DNA from: an uncultured Georgenia sp.
Lineage (GTDB): Bacteria; Actinomycetota; Actinomycetes; Actinomycetales; Actinomycetaceae
DNA: 9,080 nt
NCBI RefSeq assembly: GCF_937958535.1
Contig: NZ_CALGNQ010000229.1
Span: forward strand, 1-9,080
Direction: 5' to 3'
Each line of letters starts with the position of its first letter. Position 1 is the first letter of the stretch. Below the pieces are notes generated by a model, which searched no databases, was not told the DNA's origin, and saw nothing but the letters and a program-made list of their open reading frames with translations. Made by a program: the position numbers and the translations under genes. Shown one piece after another: positions 1 through 6,235 of this stretch.

Positions 1-145
1 CCGCGAGCGACATGACGTGCCAGCGGGCCGTCACCGGGCGCACCTGCTCCACCTCACCCATCCAGCGTGACGTCATCCACGCCCAGGGGCAGATCGGGTC
101 GAACCAGAAGTCCGCGACGTCCTTCGCGGCCACGTCCTGGGTCAT
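1..145 (-). CDS. DsbA-family thiol oxidoreductase, Rv2466c-like (partial, 5' end only)
   Basis: The ATG at 145-143 opens a reading frame that runs off the left edge after 48 codons. The start is supported by an AAGGAGG Shine-Dalgarno site (complement of 150-156) four bases upstream. The visible N-terminus contains FDPICPWAWMTSRW followed by a strand ending HVMSLA. This is the start of the thioredoxin-like fold of the DsbA family, and it closely matches my memory of M. tuberculosis Rv2466c, a mycothiol-dependent nitroreductase. The active-site cysteine is Cys19 in a CPWA motif. The second cysteine of the CXXC pair, CPWC in Rv2466c, is Ala22 here, so a monothiol mechanism using mycothiol is plausible (inference). 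The gene lies 51 bp downstream of the GH43 gene on the same strand, with no convincing promoter between them. It is therefore probably read at least partly from the sugar operon. The family call is confident; the exact substrate is unknown because most of the protein is missing. Confidence 0.85.
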   Translation of the reverse strand, partial: MTQDVAAKDVADFWFDPICPWAWMTSRWMGEVEQVRPVTARWHVMSLA

Positions 146-167
146 GCATCCTCCTTGTCGACGGTGT

Positions 168-185
168 CCGGCGCCCTCGCGCCGG
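168..185 (-). other. GC-rich hairpin between the GH43 and DsbA-like genes
   Basis: On the minus strand CCGGCGC-GAGG-GCGCCGG forms a perfect 7-bp stem with a 4-nt loop, 11 bases after the GH43 stop codon. No T-tract follows, so it is not a canonical intrinsic terminator. The DsbA-like gene's Shine-Dalgarno site begins 12 nt beyond it. It may protect the 3' end of the operon transcript, reduce read-through into the DsbA-like gene, or be a chance product of GC-rich sequence. Confidence 0.45.
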
Positions 186-196
186 CCCCGTCCAGC

Positions 197-1783
197 CTAA
201 GCCTCGGCCGTGGCCCGGTCGGTGCCGGCCCCGGGCAGGTACTCCAGGTGCTCGACGTCGACGACGGTGTCGGTGGGGCGGCCGTTGCTCGTCGCGTAGA
301 CACCGAGCCACAAGCCGAGGAAGCCGCCGGTCGTGACGCTGTCGAGAGTGCGGCCGTCGACCACCCCGACGGTCGCGGGGGCCGCTCCGGGCGTGCCGGC
401 GAGCAGCACGTACTCCTGTCCGCGGGCCCGGACCGTCAGGGTCACCCGCCCCTCGTCGACCGGCAGCGACCCGAGGTCGACCTCGACGCCGCGGCGGCGG
501 TGGACCGCAGCGACCCGTCGGGCGGCCGCAGGCCCCGGTCCGGTCGTGACGAAGAGCCGCACGTGGTCCTGCTCGGACTGCCGGACGACGAGCCCCGCCT
601 CCTCCCCCGCCGCCGGCTCGACGCGCAGGGTTGCGCGCACATCCACGTCCCGGTGCTGCTGGCGCACGCCGAGGAAGGCCGGCACCCCGGCCTCGGCGAG
701 CGTGGTGGGACGCATCCGGACGGTCCAGCCCTGGCCGGCCGGTGTCGCGAACTCGGCGGCCGGCCGGCGGAGCGAGGTCCAGCGCAGGTCGTCGGGCGGC
801 ACGACGCCGGATGTCGAGCCCTGCGCCGTCCCGAGCGGCCGCGGAGCGGCCACGGGTACCTCGACCTCCGCAGGCACGCGGCCCTCGCCGGGCGCGAAGA
901 CCGGCCAGCCGTCCTCCCAGGACACCGGGACGAGGAAGGTCTCCCGGCCGAGGTTGTAGTGGTAGCCGCCGTACGGGCGCATCCCGAGCAGCACGGCCCA
1001 CCAGCGCCCCACCGGGTCCTCCACGAGGTCGGCGTGCCCGACGCCGACGACGTCGACGTCGCGCCCGAGGTGGCGGTGGGTGAGAACCGGGTTCGCCCGG
1101 TTCCCGGTGTACGGGCCGGTGACCGACTCGGCCCGGGCCACGGAGACGGCATGGTGGAACTCGGTCCCACCCTCGGCGGTGAGCAGGTAGTAGGTCCCGT
1201 CCACCCGGTACAGGTGCGGCGCCTCGGACCACACGACGTCCCGCAGCGCACCGGTCCACACGACGTGCTCCCGGCCGACGAGCCGGCGGGTCTCGCGGTC
1301 GAGCTCCCGGACCCAGATCTCGGTCTGGTCGTGCCACTGCGGCTCACGCGCGAGGCGGGTGCCGTGCAGCCAGACGCGGCCGTCGTCGTCGAAGAAGATC
1401 GACGGGTCGATGCCGTCGGCGTCCAGCCACACGGGGTCGGACCACGGCCCGGCCGGGTCCTGCGCCGTCATGAGGAAGTTGCCGCCACGGTCGGGGTCCT
1501 GCTGGTCCACAAGCGTGCACACGACCCAGAACGTCCCGCCGTCGTAACGGATCGTCGGCGCGTACAGCCCACCGGACGAGGCGATGCCGTCGAGGTCGAG
1601 CTGGCCGGCCCGGTCGACGACGTGGCCGATCTGCTCCCAGGCGACGAGGTCACGGCTGTGGAAGACCGGCAGCCCGGGGAAGTACTCGAAGGTCGAGGTC
1701 ACCAGGTAGTAGTCGTCCCCGACCCGGCACACGGACGGGTCCGGGTAGCAGCCCGGCAGGACCGGGTTACGCACCGTCGTCAC
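197..1783 (-). CDS. GH43 beta-xylosidase / alpha-L-arabinofuranosidase, cytoplasmic
   Basis: This 528-residue glycoside hydrolase is expected to remove xylose and possibly arabinose from the non-reducing ends of imported xylo-oligosaccharides by an inverting mechanism. The N-terminal five-bladed propeller spans about residues 5-300. The three GH43 acids are visible: base Asp15 in YPDPS, pKa-modulating Asp126 in GIDPS, and general acid Glu187 in WSEAPHLY. His250 in GVGHADL fits the conserved metal/active-site histidine. Residues about 330-520 form a beta-sandwich of the GH43 C-terminal type. The opening NPVLPG, FEYFPG and HSRDL motifs suggest subfamily GH43_12 or a close relative. There is no signal peptide. 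The GTG start at 1783-1781 overlaps the upstream GH3 stop as GTGA, and AGGGAGG (complement of 1794-1800) lies 10 nt upstream, so translation is likely coupled. The frame stays open upstream of the GTG inside the GH3 gene, but only this start gives the normal family N-terminus. The split between xylosidase and arabinofuranosidase activity cannot be read from sequence. Confidence 0.93.
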   Translation of the reverse strand: MTTVRNPVLPGCYPDPSVCRVGDDYYLVTSTFEYFPGLPVFHSRDLVAWEQIGHVVDRAGQLDLDGIASSGGLYAPTIRYDGGTFWVVCTLVDQQDPDRGGNFLMTAQDPAGPWSDPVWLDADGIDPSIFFDDDGRVWLHGTRLAREPQWHDQTEIWVRELDRETRRLVGREHVVWTGALRDVVWSEAPHLYRVDGTYYLLTAEGGTEFHHAVSVARAESVTGPYTGNRANPVLTHRHLGRDVDVVGVGHADLVEDPVGRWWAVLLGMRPYGGYHYNLGRETFLVPVSWEDGWPVFAPGEGRVPAEVEVPVAAPRPLGTAQGSTSGVVPPDDLRWTSLRRPAAEFATPAGQGWTVRMRPTTLAEAGVPAFLGVRQQHRDVDVRATLRVEPAAGEEAGLVVRQSEQDHVRLFVTTGPGPAAARRVAAVHRRRGVEVDLGSLPVDEGRVTLTVRARGQEYVLLAGTPGAAPATVGVVDGRTLDSVTTGGFLGLWLGVYATSNGRPTDTVVDVEHLEYLPGAGTDRATAEA

Positions 1784-4221
1784 CGGACACCTGCCTCCCT
1801 CGCAGCCGTCGGGACGGTCATGGCCACGGCGACCTGCCGCGGCTCGGCCGCGGTCACCTCGTGGAGCGCGCCGGTGATCCGCAGGGTCGCCCGGGCGGTG
1901 GCCGACCCGGGCAGCGTCCGTCGGACCGCCCGGCGGCCGTTGGTGATCGCGCCGCCGGTGTCCTGGCCGATGTCCCGCTCCCGTCCGGAGGCCCCGGCGT
2001 GGGAGGCCACCCACACCTCGACGTCACCCGGCTCGACCACCCGCACGAGACGCTCGTCGGAGAAGGCGAACCGGCCGGTCGGAACGGTGAAGGTGATCCG
2101 CCTCGCCTCGCCGGCACCCAGGGTCACGCGGGCGTAGCCGAGGAGCTGGACCACCGGACGGGCGACCGAGGCGCGGACGTCGTGACCGTAGAGCTGGACC
2201 GTCTCCGTGCCCGCGACGTCCCCGGTGTTGGTGACGGTGACGGCCGCGGTGAAGGTGCCGCCGGCGGCCACCTCGGCGTCGACCTCGAGGTCGTCGTAGC
2301 GGAAGCTGGTGTAGGACATCCCGAAGCCGAACGGCCGCAGCGGCGTGGAGTCCGCCGTGGTGACGTCCGACGGCCCGCCGAGCACGGGGTGGAGGTAGGA
2401 GTAGGGCTGTGCGCCGGTCGAGCGGGGCAGCGACAGCGGCAGCCGGCCCGAGGGGTTGACCGCACCGGTGATGACGCGCGCGATGGCGGTGGCGCCCTCC
2501 TCGCCGGGGAGGAACGCCTGGAGCACGGCGGCCGGCCGGGCACCGGGCCCGTCCAGCGCCCAGCCGATGGCGTAGGGCCGCCCGGTGATGAGCACGAGGA
2601 CCACGGGCGTCCCGGTCGCCACCACCGCCTCGACGAGCTCGCGCTGGACCCCGGGCAGGTCGAGTGACTCGACGTCGTTGCCCTCGCCCACGGTGCCGCG
2701 CCCGAACAGCCCGGACTGGTCACCGACCACGACGACCGCGACGTCCGCACCCTCCGCCGCGGCGACGGCGTCGGCGAACCCGGAGGTGTCCTCCCCCTCG
2801 ACGGCGCAGCCCGGGGCGAGCCGCAGCTCCGGGGAGCCGCCGCCGGACTGCGTGAGCACCGCTTCCAGCGCTCGAGCCACCGTCGGGATCTCGATGCCGG
2901 CGGGGTACTGCGGGTGGTGCGGCAGCACGTGGTTGACGAAGGAGTAGCAGCCGAGCAGCGCCTCGCTGCGGTCGGCGTTCGGGCCGATCACGGCGACCCG
3001 GGCGGGCGGGGTCGCGAGCGGGAGCACACCGTCGTTGGTCAGCAGCACGACCGACTCCTCGGCGATGCGGCGGGCCAGGTCACGGTGCCGGGGTGAGTCG
3101 AGGTCCACCGTCGTCGGCGGCTCGTCCTCGTACGCCTCGGGGTCGAGCAGCCCGAGCTCCTCCTTCTGCGCGAGCACGCGCAGCACCGCCCGGTCGACGT
3201 AGCGCTCGTCGAAGGCGCCGCTGCGGATCCGCTCGGCGAGCGGCTCGAGGTAGGCGTCGCCGGTGGGGAGCTCGACGTCGATACCGGCGGTCAGCGCGAG
3301 CGCCGCCGCCCCGCCGCGGTCGGCGGCGACCCGGTGCATCACCTCGAGGAAGGCGACGGAGAAGTAGTCCGCCACCACGGTGCCGTCGAAGCCCCACTCC
3401 TCCCGCAGGAGGGTGGTGAGGTACCGCGGGCTCCCGCCCACCGGGACGCCGTCGATGTCGTTGTAGGCGTTCATCACCGAGCGTGCGCCACCGTCGCGCA
3501 GCGCCATCTCGAACGGCGGCAGGTAGACGTCGGCGATCTCGCGCGGACCGGCGCTCACCGGGCCGTGGTTGCGGCCCGCCGTCGAGCCGGAGTAGCCGAC
3601 GAGGTGCTTGAGGGTGGCGTGGACACCGGCCGCCTGGAGACCGCGGACGTAGGCCGTGCCGATGGTGCCGACGAGGTACGGGTCCTCCCCGATCGACTCC
3701 TCCACCCGCCCCCAGCGGGGGTCGCGGATGACGTCGAGCACCGGGGCCAGGCCCTGGTGGATCCCGAGCTCGCGCATCGAGTCACCGATCGCCCGGGCGG
3801 CCTCCTCGATGAGCGCGGGGTCGAAGGTCGCCCCCCAGGCCAGCGGGGACGGGAAGGCGGCGGCCTTCCAGGCGGCGAGCCCGGTGAGGCTCTCCTCGTG
3901 GACGAGCGCGGGGATCCCGAGCCGGGTCTCGCGCTTGAGCCGGCGCTGCTCCTCCCACAGCCAGCCGGCCCGCTCCGCCGGGTCGACCGGCCGGGTGCCG
4001 TAGACCCGCGTGTAGTGCCCGATGCCATCACGGGTGATCTCCGCCAGGCGGGTGGCCGGTGCCTGCCCGGCGCTCATCTCGGACTGCATCGGCGCCACGG
4101 AGCCGTTCTGGTCGAGCCAGTAGCCCACGAGCTGGGCGAGCTTCTCCTCCAGGCTCATCTGCGCGTGGAGGTGGCGGACGCGCTGGGAGACCGCCGGCAT
4201 GGCGGGGACGAGATCGGACAC
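1780..4221 (-). CDS. bxlA: GH3 beta-xylosidase / beta-glucosidase, BxlA-like, cytoplasmic
   Basis: This 813-residue family 3 glycosidase is a retaining exo-enzyme that probably cleaves xylobiose or related oligosaccharides after import. The (beta/alpha)8 domain (about 20-360) carries LDVIRDPRWGRVEE (163-175), the substrate-binding Lys205-His206 pair, and nucleophile Asp285 in VVADY. The alpha/beta sandwich (about 385-600) carries LFGRGTVGEGNDVESLDLPG; Glu513 is the likely acid/base by alignment with other GH3 enzymes. A fibronectin-III-like C-terminal domain covers about 670-745, followed by an extension of roughly 70 residues. There is no signal peptide or PA14 insert. The GTG start at 4221-4219 is chosen because GAAGGAGAG (complement of 4229-4237) is well spaced; an ATG seven codons later (4200) has no clear ribosome site. 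The gene follows the second permease by 86 nt and overlaps the GH43 start by 4 nt. Family is certain. Specificity for xylose over glucose is inferred from the bxlEFGA-like order and the GH43 partner. Confidence 0.93.
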   Translation of the reverse strand: MSDLVPAMPAVSQRVRHLHAQMSLEEKLAQLVGYWLDQNGSVAPMQSEMSAGQAPATRLAEITRDGIGHYTRVYGTRPVDPAERAGWLWEEQRRLKRETRLGIPALVHEESLTGLAAWKAAAFPSPLAWGATFDPALIEEAARAIGDSMRELGIHQGLAPVLDVIRDPRWGRVEESIGEDPYLVGTIGTAYVRGLQAAGVHATLKHLVGYSGSTAGRNHGPVSAGPREIADVYLPPFEMALRDGGARSVMNAYNDIDGVPVGGSPRYLTTLLREEWGFDGTVVADYFSVAFLEVMHRVAADRGGAAALALTAGIDVELPTGDAYLEPLAERIRSGAFDERYVDRAVLRVLAQKEELGLLDPEAYEDEPPTTVDLDSPRHRDLARRIAEESVVLLTNDGVLPLATPPARVAVIGPNADRSEALLGCYSFVNHVLPHHPQYPAGIEIPTVARALEAVLTQSGGGSPELRLAPGCAVEGEDTSGFADAVAAAEGADVAVVVVGDQSGLFGRGTVGEGNDVESLDLPGVQRELVEAVVATGTPVVLVLITGRPYAIGWALDGPGARPAAVLQAFLPGEEGATAIARVITGAVNPSGRLPLSLPRSTGAQPYSYLHPVLGGPSDVTTADSTPLRPFGFGMSYTSFRYDDLEVDAEVAAGGTFTAAVTVTNTGDVAGTETVQLYGHDVRASVARPVVQLLGYARVTLGAGEARRITFTVPTGRFAFSDERLVRVVEPGDVEVWVASHAGASGRERDIGQDTGGAITNGRRAVRRTLPGSATARATLRITGALHEVTAAEPRQVAVAMTVPTAAREAGVR

Positions 4222-4228
4222 GAGGCCC

Positions 4229-4237
4229 TCTCCTTCG
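4229..4237 (-). promoter_or_regulatory. Ribosome binding site that fixes the GH3 GTG start
   Basis: The minus strand reads GAAGGAGAG, ending 7 nt before the GTG at 4221. This favours GTG 4221 over the in-frame ATG at 4200. It also argues against longer frames that would overlap the upstream permease. It suggests the GH3 gene is translated independently rather than coupled to the permease, 86 nt away. Confidence 0.75.
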
Positions 4238-4255
4238 TTCGTGCGAGGCGACGGC

Positions 4256-4272
4256 GGCGCGGGGAGCGCGCC
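4256..4272 (-). other. Hairpin in the 86-nt gap between permease and GH3 genes
   Basis: GGCGCG-CTCCC-CGCGCC (minus strand) can form a 6-bp GC stem with a 5-nt loop in the only sizeable gap inside the operon (4222-4307). There is no following T-tract. It could mark an mRNA processing or stabilising site separating the transporter part from the enzyme part of the message, or it may be incidental in such GC-rich DNA. I see no promoter in the gap. Confidence 0.35.
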
Positions 4273-4307
4273 TGCCGCGGCGGGTGGGTGTGTGGGTGCG
4301 GGTCGGG

Positions 4308-5198
4308 TCAGCCCTTGACGGCGCCCGTGAGACCACCGACGATCCGCTTCTCGAAGAACGAGAAGAAGATGAGCGCCGGGATCATCGACAGCGAGGTGAA
4401 CGCCAGCACGCGGGCGGTGTCCACGGAGTACTCCGACGAGAACGCCTGGACCCCCAGCGGCAGGGTGTAGGACGCCTCGTTGTTGAGGATGAACAGGGGC
4501 AGCAGGTAGCTGTTCCAGCTCGCGATGAACGCGAGGATCCCCACGGTGACGACGCCGGGGACCGACAGCGGTACGACCATCCGGAAGAAGAAGCCGAGCC
4601 GGCCGGCGCCGTCGATCGCCGCCGCCTCCTCCAGCTCCCTGGGGATCGCCCGCAGGAACGGCACGAGGATGATGACGGTCGTCGGCAGCGCGAAGGCGAT
4701 CTGCGGGACGATGATGCCGGTGAGGCTGTTCATCATGCCGAGGTTGCGGACGAGGATGTACAGCGGTGTGATCGCCACCGTGATCGGGAACATGAGGCCG
4801 GCGGCGAACAGGGAGTACATGGCCCCCCGGCCGCGGAAGTCGTACCGGGCGAGGACGTAGCTCGCCATGACGCCGAGCACGACGACGCCGGCCGTGGTGA
4901 AGACCGCCGCGATCGTCGAGTTGCCGATCTGCCGCCAGAACACCGGGTTGGCCAGCACCTCGAGGTAGTTCTCCACCACCCACGGGTCCGGCAGCCCCGA
5001 GGGGTCGGTGGTGATCTGGGAGTTCGTCCGGAAGCCGCCGATGATGATGTAGAGGACCGGCGCGATGCAGATCCCGACGAAGAGGACGGCGACGGCGTAG
5101 GTCACGGGTCCGCCGCGGCCCAGCCGGGACTCCCCGCCCCGCTCGGAGGCGGCGCGGCGGCGTCGGATCGCCTCGCGTGGCGCGGTGATCGCCGTCAT
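4308..5198 (-). CDS. bxlG: Sugar ABC transporter permease, MalG-type (second membrane subunit)
   Basis: This 296-residue inner-membrane subunit belongs to the CUT1 carbohydrate ABC importer class. A basic cytoplasmic N-terminus (RRRR at 12-15) precedes the first membrane segment at about 33-53. Further hydrophobic segments lie near 97-115, 130-150, 162-180, 216-235 and 265-282, six in all. The EAA loop that contacts the ATPase is visible as EEAAAIDGAG (190-199) with Pro210. The C-terminus FEKRIVGGLTGAVKG is the classic ending of MalG-like permeases. The ATG at 5198-5196 shares its A with the TGA of the first permease (TGATG), so the two subunits are very probably translationally coupled. GGGAAG within the last codons of the upstream gene can serve as ribosome site. 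It is assigned to xylo-oligosaccharide uptake by context; the sequence alone shows only a di- or oligosaccharide importer. Confidence 0.93.
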   Translation of the reverse strand: MTAITAPREAIRRRRAASERGGESRLGRGGPVTYAVAVLFVGICIAPVLYIIIGGFRTNSQITTDPSGLPDPWVVENYLEVLANPVFWRQIGNSTIAAVFTTAGVVVLGVMASYVLARYDFRGRGAMYSLFAAGLMFPITVAITPLYILVRNLGMMNSLTGIIVPQIAFALPTTVIILVPFLRAIPRELEEAAAIDGAGRLGFFFRMVVPLSVPGVVTVGILAFIASWNSYLLPLFILNNEASYTLPLGVQAFSSEYSVDTARVLAFTSLSMIPALIFFSFFEKRIVGGLTGAVKG

Positions 5199-6226
5199 CA
5201 CTTCTTCCCTTCGGTGAGGGCGCCCTCGGTATCGCGCCGCAGGACGTAGCGCTGGTACAGGAGCGCGATGGTCAGCGAGATGAAGAACAGGACGACGGCG
5301 GCAGCGTTCCCGAAGCCGTAGCTGCTCGCGTTGCGTCCGAACATCACCATGTAGGTGGCCATGGTCGAGGTCCCCGCCGTCGTGGAGACGTACTGGCCCC
5401 AGATGATGTAGACGAGGTCGAAGAGCTGCAGGGAGCCGATGATCGAGAGGAAGGCCCAGATCCGGACCGTGGGGCCGAGCAGCGGCAGCGTGATCCGACG
5501 CTGGGTCTGCCAGTAGGAGGCGCCGTCGAGCGCCGCCGCCTCGTAGAGCTCCTCGGGGATGGACTGCAGACCTGCGAGGAAGAGGATCACCGCGAAGCCG
5601 ATGTACTTCCACGAGATGATGATCATGAGGGACCAGATCGCGATGTCCGGGTCCGCGAGCCAGTCCACCGTCCAGTCCGGCAGGCCGGCCTTGACGAGGA
5701 GGTCGTTGACCGCTCCCGTGGTCCGGAGCATGAGCGACCAGCCGGTCCCGACGATGACCTCGGCGATGACGTACGGCACGAAGATGAGCACCCGGACGAC
5801 CGACCGCCCACGGATCCGCCGGTTGAGCAGGAGGGCGATCGCCACCGCCGCCGGACCCTGGATGACCAGGGACATGACGACGATGAACAGGTTGTGCCGC
5901 AGCGCGTCGTGGAAAATCGGGTCCTGGAGGATGATCCGGTAGTTCTCCAGGCCGACGAACTCGGTCGCCGGCCCGAAGCCGTTCCATCGGAAGAAGCCGT
6001 AGTACGCCGCCATCAGCACCGGGAAGATGACGAAGCTGAGGAAGACGACGACAGCGGGACCGGCCAGCAGCGCGATCTCCCCGCGCTTGCGCCAGTCCGG
6101 CCGGCCGCGTCGCGCCCGCCGGGCGGGAGACGCCGCCGCGACGGCGACGCCTCCCGCACCCGACGCGGTGCCTCCGGGCGGGGCCTGTTGAAGGGCCAGC
6201 GACTGGTGGCCCGACGGGTCAGACAT
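5198..6226 (-). CDS. bxlF: Sugar ABC transporter permease, MalF-type (first membrane subunit)
   Basis: This 342-residue membrane subunit pairs with the MalG-type permease encoded next. A long Ala/Gly/Pro-rich and then basic N-terminal tail (1-49, with RRARRGR near 37-42) precedes membrane segment one at about 51-75. Later segments lie near 113-133, 145-165, 196-218, 255-277 and 306-324. The EAA loop reads EELYEAAALDGAS (225-237) with Pro248, matching the ATPase-docking loop of the family. The stretch after segment one (FVGLENYRIILQDPIFHDALRHN, split by the periplasmic surface) is typical of CUT1 permeases. The ATG at 6226 lies 9 nt after the lipoprotein stop. The ribosome site before it is weak (G-rich only), so re-initiation after the lipoprotein gene is likely. 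A later start, which would remove part of the low-complexity tail, cannot be excluded. Confidence 0.92.
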   Translation of the reverse strand: MSDPSGHQSLALQQAPPGGTASGAGGVAVAAASPARRARRGRPDWRKRGEIALLAGPAVVVFLSFVIFPVLMAAYYGFFRWNGFGPATEFVGLENYRIILQDPIFHDALRHNLFIVVMSLVIQGPAAVAIALLLNRRIRGRSVVRVLIFVPYVIAEVIVGTGWSLMLRTTGAVNDLLVKAGLPDWTVDWLADPDIAIWSLMIIISWKYIGFAVILFLAGLQSIPEELYEAAALDGASYWQTQRRITLPLLGPTVRIWAFLSIIGSLQLFDLVYIIWGQYVSTTAGTSTMATYMVMFGRNASSYGFGNAAAVVLFFISLTIALLYQRYVLRRDTEGALTEGKK

Positions 6227-6235
6227 GACGGGCCA

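Noticed and set aside
168..185. Calling the hairpin a true intrinsic terminator of the sugar operon
   Set aside because: No T-tract follows the stem on the minus strand, so only a hairpin is reported.
155..2137. A 660-codon open frame on the plus strand, opposite the GH43 and GH3 genes
   Set aside because: It is an antisense shadow of GC-rich coding DNA. The protein is low-complexity, rich in Arg, Val, Asp and Pro, with no recognisable domain, while the opposite strand carries two complete enzymes with intact catalytic motifs.
4222..4983. Extension of the GH3 frame upstream to an ATG near 4983
   Set aside because: The extension overlaps the permease in another frame, has an unnatural Arg/Gly/Pro-rich translation, and the GTG at 4221 has a good ribosome site and a family-like N-terminus.
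3334..5249. Long plus-strand frames (3334-4470 and 4059-5249) opposite the GH3 and permease genes
   Set aside because: Same reason: no domain, biased composition, and full overlap with well-supported minus-strand genes.
5199..5987. Extension of the second permease frame upstream to 5987
   Set aside because: It lies entirely over the first permease in a different frame. The ATG at 5198 starts a normal MalG-type subunit and overlaps the previous stop.
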